Positions 56,999-64,000 of a DNA stretch of 64,000 nucleotides are shown piece after piece. This stretch comes from Cyclobacteriaceae bacterium (lineage in GTDB: Bacteria > Bacteroidota > Bacteroidia > Cytophagales > Cyclobacteriaceae). The notes beneath the pieces are model-generated. The model saw only the letters and a program-made list of their open reading frames with translations, was not told the origin of the DNA and ran no database searches. The DNA lies in the NCBI GenBank assembly GCA_013141055.1, contig JABFRS010000001.1:1426001-1490000 (forward strand), in the 5' to 3' direction. The position numbers were made by a program, and so were the translations under genes. The first letter of the stretch is position 1; each line of letters opens with the position of its first letter.

Positions 56999-57373
56999 TT
57001 ACTTCAACTCAACTTCGGCGCCAGCCTCAACGAGTTGCTTCTTGAGATTTTCTGCTTCGTCTTTAGGTAAGCCTTCCTTGATTGTTTTAGGAGCTCCGTC
57101 TACTAAGTCCTTAGCTTCTTTCAAGCCAAGACCAGTAAGTTCTTTCACGAGCTTCACGATCTGAAGTTTGTTAGCTCCAGGAGCTTTCAATACTACATCG
57201 AAGTTAGTCTTCTCAGCAGCAGCTGCGCCAGCACCACCGCCAGCAGGACCAGCAACCGCTACAGCAGCAGCGGGCTCGATACCATATGTTTCTTTAAGAT
57301 AAGAAGCGAGTTCTGTTACATCCTTTACAGATAATTCTACCAGTTGATCGCCAAGTGCTTTGATGTCCGCCAT
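56999..57373 (-). CDS. rplL: 50S ribosomal protein L7/L12 (bL12)
   Basis: A 124-residue stalk protein present in several copies per ribosome and recruiting translational GTPases. It has the N-terminal dimerisation helix pair, an Ala/Gly hinge ([20 protein letters not shown]), and the C-domain ([20 protein letters not shown], then [13 protein letters not shown]). It follows rplJ by 32 bp. Confidence 0.97.
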   Translation of the reverse strand: MADIKALGDQLVELSVKDVTELASYLKETYGIEPAAAVAVAGPAGGGAGAAAAEKTNFDVVLKAPGANKLQIVKLVKELTGLGLKEAKDLVDGAPKTIKEGLPKDEAENLKKQLVEAGAEVELK

Positions 57374-57405
57374 TTTTGTAAGTGTTTAAAATTTTTGTTC
57401 AATAA

Positions 57406-57933
57406 TTATTTTGCTCTTGATTCCAAGGTCTTCAATAAACCAGCCACTGTTTGCTTGCTGCTTAAAAGCGCACCCAATACATTCTTGGCCGGAGCCTGAA
57501 GGCTTGAAATAATTTCTCCGATGAGCTCATTTTTAGACTTGAGGTCGTTGAGCACATTCAGATTTGCTTCCCCGATAAACAGGTCAGACTGGATAGACGC
57601 TGCTTTAAAGGCAGGCTTTCCTTCGTTCTTTTTCCGATATTCCTTGATGGCTTTTGCAGGAGCATTGCTTGATTCTTTTGAAAAAATCAAACCAGAGAAT
57701 CCTTTCAAAGAGTCATACAAGGGCTCGAAGTTACCTTCTTGCTTTTCAAGTGCTTTCCGGATCAATGTGTTTTTGTACACGCGGTACTCAACACCTTTGT
57801 TAAAGCAGATTCTGCGAAATGCATTGATCTGCTCAACCGAAAAACCTGAAGCATCAGTAATGTAGAAATGAGGGTGAGCAGAAATCTTTTCTGCCAACTC
57901 ATCAATAATTTGTCCTTTTTCTTCGCGGGTCAT
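57406..57933 (-). CDS. rplJ: 50S ribosomal protein L10 (uL10)
   Basis: A 175-residue stalk base protein that anchors L7/L12. MTREEKGQIIDELAEKISAH and FRRICFNKGVEYRVYKNTLI match the family, and the C-terminal helix (ALLSSKQTVAGLLKTLESRA) is the L12-binding region. Twelve bases separate it from rplA. In E. coli L10 represses this operon by binding the leader; no equivalent site was recognised. Confidence 0.96.
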   Translation of the reverse strand: MTREEKGQIIDELAEKISAHPHFYITDASGFSVEQINAFRRICFNKGVEYRVYKNTLIRKALEKQEGNFEPLYDSLKGFSGLIFSKESSNAPAKAIKEYRKKNEGKPAFKAASIQSDLFIGEANLNVLNDLKSKNELIGEIISSLQAPAKNVLGALLSSKQTVAGLLKTLESRAK

Positions 57934-57945
57934 CGTTATTAAATT

Positions 57946-58641
57946 TTAGTTCCCGATGGAACTGCTGTCAACCATTATACCAGGACTCATAGTCGTCGAA
58001 AGGCTAATGCTTTGGAAATACGTTCCTTTCGAAGAGGCTGGCTTTAACTTCGCAACCATATTAATAAGTTCAGCGGCATTGTCTTTTATTTTGTCCGCGC
58101 TGAAGGAAGCCTTACCAACGGATGCGTGAATGATTCCTTGTTTGTCAATTTTGAAGTCAACTTTACCCGCCTTCACATCTTTCACTGCTTTTCCAACTTC
58201 AAGGGTAACGGTACCTGACTTCGGGTTTGGCATCAGACCACGTGGCCCCAACACCTTACCTAACTTACCTACTTTCGCCATAACGGTAGGAGTACAGATG
58301 ATCACATCGATATCTGCCCAGCCGCCTTCGATCTTTGTTACAAATTCATCAAGGCCAACAAATTCAGCACCAGCATCCTTTGCTTCCTGAACTTTGTCAG
58401 GTGTGCAAAGCACCAATACACGAACGACCTTACCAAGACCATGAGGAAGTGATACTACACCACGAACCATCTGATCTGATTTCTTAGGATCTACTCCCAA
58501 ACGGATGTCAACATCTACAGAAGCATCAAACTTCGTGAATGTGATTTCTTTTACCAGCTTGGCAGCGTCTGCAAGAGAATACTCCTTCTCAGGATTGTAT
58601 TTTCCTTCTAATGCCTTTTTGTTTTTTGTAATCCTTGCCAT
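57946..58641 (-). CDS. rplA: 50S ribosomal protein L1 (uL1)
   Basis: A 231-residue two-domain protein of the L1 stalk that guides deacylated tRNA out. The signature [20 protein letters not shown] is complete. It lies 12 bp after rplK. L1 autoregulates rplKA in E. coli by binding the leader. Confidence 0.97.
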   Translation of the reverse strand: MARITKNKKALEGKYNPEKEYSLADAAKLVKEITFTKFDASVDVDIRLGVDPKKSDQMVRGVVSLPHGLGKVVRVLVLCTPDKVQEAKDAGAEFVGLDEFVTKIEGGWADIDVIICTPTVMAKVGKLGKVLGPRGLMPNPKSGTVTLEVGKAVKDVKAGKVDFKIDKQGIIHASVGKASFSADKIKDNAAELINMVAKLKPASSKGTYFQSISLSTTMSPGIMVDSSSIGN

Positions 58642-58653
58642 GATCTTATAATA

Positions 58654-59097
58654 TTATTTATCCCACGGAGCAGCACCACTTACGGTGACACCCATGCTGC
58701 GGGCTGTACCTGCAATCATTTTCATAGCCGACTCAACTTTAAATGCGTTGAGGTCAGGCATTTTAATTTCCGCAATCTTCTTGATCTGATCCCAGGAGAT
58801 AGAACCAACTTTAGCGCGGTTCGGCTCCTTAGAACCTTTCTGAAGCTTTGTTGCTTCCATGATCAGGATTGCTGCAGGAGGAGTCTTGATCACGAAGTCA
58901 AAAGACTTATCGTTATAAATAGTGATCAAAACAGGTAATACCTGCCCTGGCTTATCCTGTGAGCGAGCGTTAAACTGCTTACAGAAATCCATGATGTTCA
59001 AACCTTTGCTACCAAGAGCAGGACCAATAGGTGGTGCCGGATTAGCCGCGCCTCCCTTAACCTGCAACTTCAAATAGCCTACTGCTTCCTTTGCCAT
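58654..59097 (-). CDS. rplK: 50S ribosomal protein L11 (uL11)
   Basis: A 147-residue protein of the GTPase-associated centre and thiostrepton site, needed for RelA activation. It begins [20 protein letters not shown] and carries [20 protein letters not shown]. It follows nusG by 7 bp. Confidence 0.97.
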   Translation of the reverse strand: MAKEAVGYLKLQVKGGAANPAPPIGPALGSKGLNIMDFCKQFNARSQDKPGQVLPVLITIYNDKSFDFVIKTPPAAILIMEATKLQKGSKEPNRAKVGSISWDQIKKIAEIKMPDLNAFKVESAMKMIAGTARSMGVTVSGAAPWDK

Positions 59098-59104
59098 AAT
59101 ACTA

Positions 59105-59665
59105 TTAGTCTATCTTTTCAACTTGCATGTAACTCAATTCGACCGGAGTGTTCCGTCCGAAAATCTTTACCATGACATTTAACTTCTTCTTGTCTTCAAA
59201 AATCTCTTCAACATTTCCGGTAAATCCGCTGAATGGACCGTCCATTACTTTTACAGATTCGCCTCTTATGAAAGGTCTTTCCAACTTCTCTCCTACTTCA
59301 TCAACCTCATCCACCTTACCTAAAATCCGGTTTACTTCGGATTGTCTCAGAGGTACCGGATCCTTGGTAGCAGAACCTGCTGTGTTACTTCCCAGGAAAC
59401 CAATAACACCTGGTATGTTTGTTACCGTGTGATGAGCTTCCGGGTGAGCTAAATCCGCAGATATCAAAACATATCCAGGGAAGAAGTTCTTCTCACGCAT
59501 CTTCTTCTTTCCGTTCCTCATCTCGTACACCTTTTCAGATGGAATCAACACCTGAGGAATTGATTCAGTAAGCTTAGAGCGCTCAATTTCAGTCTCCAGG
59601 TAAGATTTAACTTTCTTCTCCTGTCCGCTGATCACGCGTAAAACATACCACTTGAGCTCGCCCAT
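59105..59665 (-). CDS. nusG: Transcription elongation factor NusG
   Basis: A 186-residue protein with the NGN domain ([29 protein letters not shown]) and a C-terminal KOW domain ([20 protein letters not shown]). It couples polymerase to ribosome through S10 and to Rho. It lies 12 bp after secE in canonical order. Confidence 0.96.
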   Translation of the reverse strand: MGELKWYVLRVISGQEKKVKSYLETEIERSKLTESIPQVLIPSEKVYEMRNGKKKMREKNFFPGYVLISADLAHPEAHHTVTNIPGVIGFLGSNTAGSATKDPVPLRQSEVNRILGKVDEVDEVGEKLERPFIRGESVKVMDGPFSGFTGNVEEIFEDKKKLNVMVKIFGRNTPVELSYMQVEKID

Positions 59666-59677
59666 TTTTTATGCTGA

Positions 59678-59869
59678 TTAAAACTCTTTATAAAACCAGC
59701 CGAGAGCGCCGCCAAAACCTAAGTCTATCACCCAAATCACCAATGCGAAAATCAATGAAGCTACCAGTACGAGGATAGCACTGCTCTGAAGCTCGCTGAA
59801 TTTCGGCCATGTGACCTTATTGCGGACCTCGTCGATCGATTCTAACAGGTAATTTTTTACTTTTTCCAT
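59678..59869 (-). CDS. secE: Preprotein translocase subunit SecE
   Basis: A 63-residue single-helix subunit that stabilises SecY. The start at 59869 (MEKVKNYLLESIDEVRNKVT) is chosen because the conserved amphipathic segment with VTWPKFSEL begins there; a longer reading frame runs through a repeat and into the tRNA-Trp gene. The membrane helix is AILVLVASLIFALVIWVIDL. Confidence 0.93.
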   Translation of the reverse strand: MEKVKNYLLESIDEVRNKVTWPKFSELQSSAILVLVASLIFALVIWVIDLGFGGALGWFYKEF

Positions 59870-59922
59870 GTTACTTTCTACTTCTTTTTTCTGCCTTTTC
59901 AGACAGTTTTCCAATTTTTTTG

Positions 59923-59948
59923 TCCGCCAAAGCCTAAACAAAGGCGGA
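59923..59948. repeat. 26-bp palindromic repeat, copy in the trnW-secE spacer
   Basis: TCCGCC at the left and GGCGGA at the right frame a 14-base middle (AAAGCCTAAACAAA). This is the same layout and length as the copies between the tRNA genes at 61.6-62.0 kb. It is only 5 bases from the tRNA-Trp 3' end. Confidence 0.65.
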
Positions 59949-59953
59949 TGCTG

Positions 59954-60026
59954 CACGGTTGGAGAGACTCGAACTCCCAGCCAACGGTTTTGGAGACCGC
60001 TACTCTACCAATTGAGCTACACCCGT
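59954..60026 (-). tRNA. trnW: tRNA-Trp (anticodon CCA)
   Basis: A 73-base cloverleaf. The anticodon loop CTCCAAA sits in the stem GCGGT/ACCGT; T-loop TTCGAGT and discriminator G are typical for Trp. The acceptor stem ACGGGTG/CAACCGT contains one G-A mismatch at position 5:68. The 3' CCA is not encoded. It precedes secE, as in many bacteria. Confidence 0.95.
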
Positions 60027-60074
60027 TTGGCCCTTCTGAAACCCGACCCGTAGCCCAATTTTTCAAAAGGACTG

Positions 60075-60104
60075 CAAAGGTAGGACAAAAGGGTTCAAAA
60101 CAAA
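60075..60104 (-). promoter_or_regulatory. Promoter of trnW-secE-nusG-rplKAJL-rpoBC
   Basis: On the minus strand TTTG (60101-60104), 18 bases, TACCTTTG (60075-60082). It starts transcription about 45 bases ahead of tRNA-Trp. The -33 element lies within the T-tract of the tuf terminator. Confidence 0.82.
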
Positions 60105-60134
60105 AGCGTTTCCAGGAAATTTCCGGGAAACGCT
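60096..60134 (-). terminator. Intrinsic terminator of tuf
   Basis: AGCGTTTCC (60126-60134 on the minus strand) pairs with GGAAACGCT (60105-60113), with an inner GGAAATTTCC palindrome, and is followed by TTTGTTTTG. It ends the trnY-trnG-trnT-tuf transcript. Confidence 0.88.
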
Positions 60135-60191
60135 CTGATTTGATTATCAATCACTTACAAGCCTCTCGCAAAGCTTTAAGCGATAATGGTC

Positions 60192-61382
60192 TTAATCAGG
60201 AAGAATTTCAGTTACCTGACCAGAGCCTACAGTACGTCCACCTTCGCGAATCGCGAAACGAAGACCTTTTTCCATCGCAATCTTGTTGATCAACTCAACT
60301 TCGATTGATACGTTGTCACCAGGCATAACCATTTCTACTCCTGTTGGAAGCATGATTTCACCTGTAACATCCGTTGTACGGAAGAAGAACTGAGGACGGT
60401 ATTTGTTAAAGAAAGGAGTGTGACGACCACCTTCTTCCTTGCTCAATACATAAACTTCAGCCTTGAATTTAGCGTGTGGAGTTACAGTTCCTGGCTTGCA
60501 AATAACCATTCCACGACAGATTTGGTCTTTTTCAATACCACGAAGCAACAATCCTACGTTGTCACCAGCTTCTCCTCTATCAAGGATCTTGCGGAACATT
60601 TCCACACCTGTGATAGTAGAAGTAAGGTTTTCAGCACCCATTCCAAGGATCTGAACTGGATCACCAGTCTTGATAACACCACGCTCGATACGACCAGTAG
60701 CAACTGTTCCACGACCAGTGATCGAGAACACATCTTCTACAGGCATCAGGAAATCCTTATCAATTGCACGAATTGGCAATGGGATATGATCATCAACAGC
60801 CGTCATCAGCTCGTCGATCTTTTCAACCCACTTTGCTTCGCCGTTCAACGCACCAAGAGCTGAACCTCTGATCACTGGCATTGTATCGCCAGGGAAATTG
60901 TATGAAGAAAGAAGTTCACGAACTTCCATCTCAACGAGGTCAAGTAATTCTGCATCATCTACCAAGTCAACCTTGTTCATGAAAACAACAAGTGCTGGTA
61001 CACCTACCTGACGAGCCAAAAGAATGTGCTCGCGGGTCTGTGGCATAGGACCGTCAGTTGCGGCAACCACAAGGATTGCACCGTCCATCTGAGCAGCACC
61101 TGTAACCATGTTCTTCACATAGTCAGCGTGACCTGGACAGTCAACGTGAGCATAGTGACGTTTTACTGTCTGGTATTCAACGTGTGATGTATTGATAGTA
61201 ATACCACGTTCTTTCTCTTCAGGAGCATTGTCAATAGACGAGAAATCTCTCATCGATGCTAGTCCCTTCTTAGCAAGCACTGAAGTGATTGCGGCTGTTA
61301 AAGTTGTCTTACCGTGGTCAACGTGTCCAATGGTACCCACGTTAACGTGAGGTTTCGAACGATCAAATGTTTCCTTTGCCAT
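60192..61382 (-). CDS. tuf: Elongation factor Tu
   Basis: A 396-residue GTPase delivering aminoacyl-tRNA. G1 [11 protein letters not shown], the effector loop [24 protein letters not shown] and NKVDLVDD are intact; the C-terminus [14 protein letters not shown] is typical. It follows three tRNA genes, the arrangement also known from E. coli thrU-tyrU-glyT-thrT-tufB. It lacks the str-operon position, so it may be the only tuf copy. Confidence 0.98.
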   Translation of the reverse strand: MAKETFDRSKPHVNVGTIGHVDHGKTTLTAAITSVLAKKGLASMRDFSSIDNAPEEKERGITINTSHVEYQTVKRHYAHVDCPGHADYVKNMVTGAAQMDGAILVVAATDGPMPQTREHILLARQVGVPALVVFMNKVDLVDDAELLDLVEMEVRELLSSYNFPGDTMPVIRGSALGALNGEAKWVEKIDELMTAVDDHIPLPIRAIDKDFLMPVEDVFSITGRGTVATGRIERGVIKTGDPVQILGMGAENLTSTITGVEMFRKILDRGEAGDNVGLLLRGIEKDQICRGMVICKPGTVTPHAKFKAEVYVLSKEEGGRHTPFFNKYRPQFFFRTTDVTGEIMLPTGVEMVMPGDNVSIEVELINKIAMEKGLRFAIREGGRTVGSGQVTEILPD

Positions 61383-61486
61383 ATTTGAAAATCCCTGTTA
61401 AAGTTTAAAGTGTATAATTGATTAAATAAGTTACAATCCAACGCCTCTTCGTCTAAGAAGCATACACCCCAAACATTTTAAGCCTT

Positions 61487-61503
61487 CGAATAAGGGTTAT
61501 TCG
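61487..61503. other. Perfect 17-bp inverted repeat in the tuf leader
   Basis: CGAATAA and TTATTCG flank GGG. The 283-bp spacer between tRNA-Thr and tuf has no other gene. The hairpin lies about 105 bases ahead of the tuf ATG; a role in tuf leader structure is unproven. Confidence 0.4.
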
Positions 61504-61585
61504 TTTTTGCCCCGTGGCCAGAGATCTTCGATGCTTTCATGATGGCGCTACCCATCGGCATTCGATCGATTTCATTTAAATTTTC

Positions 61586-61606
61586 AATAAAAACTCACTT
61601 TTGAGT
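61586..61606 (-). terminator. Weak terminator between trnT and tuf
   Basis: On the minus strand ACTCA-AAAG-TGAGT is followed by TTTTTATT. With only five base pairs it would end transcription partially at most, possibly adjusting tRNA to tuf output. Confidence 0.35.
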
Positions 61607-61632
61607 CTTTTATACTTCAATTCTCAGTTCGG

Positions 61633-61661
61633 CCCGCCTTCGCTGAAACAGCTACGGTGGG
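61633..61661. repeat. 26-bp palindromic repeat family, variant copy before trnT
   Basis: A copy of the family with a three-base insertion in the middle: CCCGCCTTCGCTG at the left and AGCTACGGTGGG at the right. It is five bases from the tRNA-Thr 3' end, on the tuf side. Confidence 0.6.
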
Positions 61662-61665
61662 TATG

Positions 61666-61737
<72 letters not shown>

Positions 61738-61746
61738 TTTTAAACC

Positions 61747-61804
61747 GTTGTTCGTTCATGTTGTCGTAGATCGCGCGAACAACGAATAACGAACAACCAT
61801 TAAC
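61747..61804. repeat. AAC-rich inverted repeat between trnT and trnG
   Basis: GTTGTTCGTT (61747-61756) is exactly inverted at 61788-61797. The right half (61778-61804) matches the block at 1748-1774 in at least 22 of 27 positions. This ties the tRNA spacer to the rpmJ-rpsM spacer as members of one repeat family. Confidence 0.6.
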
Positions 61805-61811
61805 AACTCTG

Positions 61812-61884
61812 AGCGGGAGACGAGGTTCGAACTCGCGACCTATAGCTTGGAAGGCTATCGCTCTACCAACTGAGCTACTCCCGC
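61812..61884 (-). tRNA. trnG: tRNA-Gly (anticodon TCC)
   Basis: A 73-base cloverleaf: acceptor GCGGGAG/CTCCCGC, D arm TAGCTCAGTTGGTAGAGC, anticodon stem ATAGC/GCTAT with loop CTTCCAA, T-loop TTCGAAC. CCA is not encoded. Confidence 0.97.
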
Positions 61885-61890
61885 TTTTTA

Positions 61891-61976
61891 TCCACCGTAG
61901 CTTTAGCGAAGGTGGAGTTATCCACCATAGCCTTGGCAAAGGTGGATGTATTCGCCATAGCTTCAGCGACGGCGAA
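61891..61976. repeat. Three tandem 26-bp palindromic repeats between trnG and trnY
   Basis: Copies begin at 61891, 61921 and 61951, an exact 30-base period made of a 26-base palindrome plus a 4-base spacer (gtta, tgta, ttca). The arms are TCCACC/GGTGGA in the first two and TTCGCC/GGCGAA in the third. Arm changes are compensated on the other side, so base pairing is preserved. Confidence 0.8.
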
Positions 61977-62020
61977 TTCATTTATTAGAATCAACTGAGA
62001 ACAATTCTTAGTCAACTCCG

Positions 62021-62046
62021 TCCGCCTTCGCCAAGGCTATGGCGGA
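62021..62046. repeat. 26-bp palindromic repeat next to trnY
   Basis: The same family in opposite orientation, with arms TCCGCC and GGCGGA around TTCGCCAAGGCTAT. It lies four bases from the tRNA-Tyr 3' end. Confidence 0.75.
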
Positions 62047-62050
62047 CAAG

Positions 62051-62133
62051 TGGGGAGAACAGGATTCGAACCTGTGAAGACATAAGTCAACAGATTTACA
62101 GTCTGTCCTCGTTGGCCGCTTGAGTATCTCCCC
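62051..62133 (-). tRNA. trnY: tRNA-Tyr (anticodon GTA)
   Basis: An 83-base class II tRNA: acceptor GGGGAGA/TCTCCCC, anticodon loop CTGTAAA, a long variable arm (TGACTTATGTCTTCA) and T-loop TTCGAAT, discriminator A. CCA is not encoded. It is first in the tRNA-tuf run, about 125 bases after its promoter. Confidence 0.97.
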
Positions 62134-62264
62134 GAATTATTCTTCACACGCTCATTAACTCAGCCAACGAACACAAGTGTGAAACTATACTATCATTTCT
62201 TAGAACACCCTGATTGGAAACTCTTTCTGCCCGCTATTCAATCCCCTTTCCAAAAACAGGAGTG

Positions 62265-62294
62265 CAAAATTAATGGCTTTTTCGTGATAGGCAA
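62265..62294 (-). promoter_or_regulatory. Promoter of trnY-trnG-trnT-tuf
   Basis: On the minus strand TTG (62292-62294), 19 bases, TAATTTTG (62265-62272): good consensus match. It is the only such element between recF-DUF721 and the tRNA genes. Confidence 0.75.
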
Positions 62295-62893
62295 GCCAGC
62301 AAAAGAATTTAGACGACCCCGATCACTTTATTCAAAGGCCTCATAAAATCACTAATTTTTACCCTTCCAATGAACCAGTTTTCTTCTTTTTCGTTCTTAT
62401 CACACCAGTTATTAGGCTATCAGGCCCCATCATCAGGACATTTTGACATTTCTAAGGGGTCAGGACAGAGAAAAAGAGCAAATTTGAAAAGTTAAAAACC
62501 TAATAATTTGCTCAGTTGCACACTTTTTTGAGCGTGCACCAGCGTTTCCAGCATCAATTCAAAGAAACCCAATGAAAAGAGTGGCCGAGGAGTGGTCACC
62601 CAGTGGCCACCCAGTGGTCACCCCCCTCTTTTATCCGATAAGACTCTGATAAGAGATCGGGAAGACTCAGATGAAACACCGGAAAAAGTAGGTTTAGCCA
62701 TAGAAAAGCGCGGTTTAGAGGCTTGGAAAATGACTTCCCATTTTTGGAGGATTTGATATCAGGAAAAAAGTGACGATGTCAGCATGGCAGAAAAGTCTCC
62801 CATTCCAGGAAAGTTATACTTAGGATTAAAACCGCCGAAATGAGCTTGGAATGCCCTTTTAATGGTGAGTTCTAATCGCCAATTCTTGAATTC
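62295..62893. other. Gene-free spacer with inverted repeats
   Basis: No convincing reading frame on either strand. Visible structure: TTATTAGG (62409-62416) inverted at 62499-62506; GGCCCC (62423-62428) able to pair with GGGGTC (62456-62461) inside it; GAGCAAATT (62476-62484) inverted at 62505-62513; TGCAC and GTGCA near 62517-62542; and an 11-bp tandem repeat at 62580. It might hold an untranslated RNA or upstream control sites for the tRNA-tuf operon. No promoter or terminator pair proves an RNA. Confidence 0.35.
62580..62623. repeat. 11-bp tandem repeat, four units
   Basis: Units at 62580 (AGTGGCCGAGG, degenerate), 62591 (AGTGGTCACCC), 62602 (AGTGGCCACCC) and 62613 (AGTGGTCACCC). The GTGGCCAC core of the third is a perfect palindrome. 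The 11-base period is close to one helical turn, placing all cores on one DNA face. Confidence 0.8.
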
Positions 62894-63211
62894 TTACATG
62901 AATACAATCTCACCAACGACTTCTTCTCCAAACTCTTTTTTAAAGAGTTCCAGCATCTGGCTCTTGTGATAGCTAAGCTCGTGTTTCATGGAGGGGGACT
63001 GGAGTTCTACAAAAAGGACTTTATTTCTTACGTAAACCCGCTTTGTTCTTTTTGCAATGGCTTTACCAACAATGCGATCCCAGGAAGCCACAACATTGGC
63101 CTCATCAAATTTGGGCTTCAGATTAGCTGACTTCAGGAGCTCCTGAATTGCCTGGCTGATATGAATTGCATTATGAGGATCTCTGGCCATTGACCAAAGA
63201 TAGGTAGACAT
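62894..63211 (-). CDS. DUF721 (DciA-like) protein
   Basis: A 105-residue protein with the DUF721 core: VVASWDRIVGKAIAKRTKRV, YVRNKVLFVELQSPSMKHEL, QMLELFKKEFGEEVVGEIVF. Members include DciA, the loader of the replicative helicase in many bacteria lacking DnaC; short Bacteroidota members are not proven loaders. Its ATG overlaps the recF stop by one base (TAATG), a conserved replication/repair context. Confidence 0.85.
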   Translation of the reverse strand: MSTYLWSMARDPHNAIHISQAIQELLKSANLKPKFDEANVVASWDRIVGKAIAKRTKRVYVRNKVLFVELQSPSMKHELSYHKSQMLELFKKEFGEEVVGEIVFM

Positions 63212-64000
63212 TATTTATTCCGGATTTCACTGATGGATCCTTCCTCCACCCTGAAATTCTGGGATTTAACCCCCGCTTCTTTTAAAACCTCCAGGCTCCT
63301 TCCCGGGCGTGCGTCGGTGATAAAGATCTGACCAAAAGATCCACCTGTCACAAGCTTCATCAACTGATGTATTCTGTCATCATCAAGCTTATCGAAAATA
63401 TCATCCAGTAAAAGAATCGGCTTCGAGTTATTTTTAGCAACGAGGTAATCAAGCTCTGCAAGTTTAAGGGCAATGAGAAATGATTTCTGCTGACCCTGCG
63501 ATCCGAATCGTTTCAATTCATGGCCGGCAAGTGTGAATAAAAAATCATCGCGATGAATTCCAACCGTTGTTCTTCCTGCCGCAACATCACGATCCAGGTT
63601 GGAGGTGAGTTCATTTTCAAAATTAATTTCCTGCAGATCTGATTGGTAAGCGATACCGGATTTTTCAGGAAGCTGTGATAAAAAATCATAACGTGCTGAC
63701 AGAAGCGGGTGATACGATTTTACAAAGTCGGTCCGCTTTTTAAACAAGATGTTGCCGGACACCACCATCTTCTCATCATAAGAAGCTATCAGATCGCGAT
63801 CCACAGCATTTCGCTCTGCAAACATTTTCAGCAGACTGTTTCTTTGACGCAATTGCGCCTGGTAGATAATAAGATTGTCGAGATAAACTCTATCGGTTTG
63901 CGAAAGAAGGGTGTCAAAGAATTTCCTTCTGCTATCTCCACTTTCAGAAATTAAACTGATATCATTTGGAGCGACCAGCACCAGTGGGTATTTACCAATG
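63211..64000 (-). CDS. recF: DNA replication and repair protein RecF, C-terminal part
   Basis: At least 263 codons, continuing past the right edge of the window; the N-terminal Walker A part is missing. YPLVLVAPNDISLISESGDS and RRKFFDTLLSQTDRVYLDNL match the family, as do the signature SQGQQKSFLIALKLAEL and Walker B PILLLDDIFDKLDD. RecF loads RecA at gaps with RecO and RecR. It is coupled to the DUF721 gene. Confidence 0.95.
   Translation of the reverse strand, partial: IGKYPLVLVAPNDISLISESGDSRRKFFDTLLSQTDRVYLDNLIIYQAQLRQRNSLLKMFAERNAVDRDLIASYDEKMVVSGNILFKKRTDFVKSYHPLLSARYDFLSQLPEKSGIAYQSDLQEINFENELTSNLDRDVAAGRTTVGIHRDDFLFTLAGHELKRFGSQGQQKSFLIALKLAELDYLVAKNNSKPILLLDDIFDKLDDDRIHQLMKLVTGGSFGQIFITDARPGRSLEVLKEAGVKSQNFRVEEGSISEIRNK

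Noticed and set aside
59870-59956. N-terminal 29-residue extension of SecE
   Set aside because: The longer frame starts inside tRNA-Trp and crosses a repeat; the conserved SecE sequence starts at 59869.
59948-60289. 113-residue plus-strand frame over tRNA-Trp
   Set aside because: It is antisense to the tRNA, the tuf terminator and the tuf 3' end.
61891-61976. A 30-base period that looks like a mini CRISPR array
   Set aside because: The repeated part is the 26-base palindrome and the variable part only four bases. There are no spacers of phage length, no leader and no cas genes.

Overview
The window is a chromosomal segment of a Bacteroidota bacterium, most likely class Cytophagia. The evidence is mutually consistent. 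Promoters read as TTTG/TTG, about 19 bases, then TAnnTTTG, which is the Bacteroidota sigma-A type. There is almost no Shine-Dalgarno sequence ahead of genes. DUF3467 lies beside rpoC and a DUF5522-type small protein lies near meaB. A TonB-plug protein without a barrel, BshA (bacillithiol) and zinc-free variants of L36 and S14 are also present. No insertion sequence, prophage, CRISPR array or rRNA operon was seen.

Layout. (1) 1-13.3 kb, minus strand: the merged S10-spc-alpha ribosomal cluster from rplC to the start of rpoA, including secY, map, infA and rpmJ. It has its own promoter ahead of rplC and an internal promoter ahead of rpsH. (2) 13.3-44.6 kb: 28 non-ribosomal genes. They include a D-glutamate catabolism pair (dgcN-dgcA), rlmN, three secreted or outer-membrane proteins, a VIT/CCC1-type transporter, a TPR-AAA ATPase coupled to a membrane TPR protein, two rhomboids plus mutL, and a GH3-like/serine hydrolase fusion. 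They also include bshA, a fatty acid hydroxylase-like protein, a VWA/MoxR-like pair, an AlbA_2 regulator, a PIN-PhoH protein, sucD, a FecR-like/CHASE2 pair and meaB. (3) 44.6-48.5 kb, minus: the str operon (rpsL-rpsG-fusA-rpsJ) and DUF3467. (4) 48.6-60.1 kb, minus: trnW-secE-nusG-rplKAJL-rpoBC, with an attenuator-like hairpin between rplL and rpoB. (5) 60.2-62.3 kb, minus: trnY-trnG-trnT-tuf, whose spacers carry short palindromic repeats. (6) 62.3-64 kb: a gene-free stretch with an 11-bp tandem repeat, then a DUF721 gene and the 3' part of recF.

Most of the window is transcription and translation machinery read in one direction. The str operon normally runs straight from rpsJ into rplC. Here 31 kb separates them, with a clean terminator after rpsJ and a complete promoter before rplC. 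The other main points of interest are: a GH3 domain that has lost its catalytic residues but is fused to an intact serine hydrolase; a TPR-AAA machine with a membrane partner; a FecR-like/CHASE2 sensor pair with no output domain; two repeat families in operon spacers; terminators whose T-tract doubles as the next promoter's -33 element; and a possible small RNA ahead of phoH. No clearly new multi-gene system could be proven from the sequence alone.
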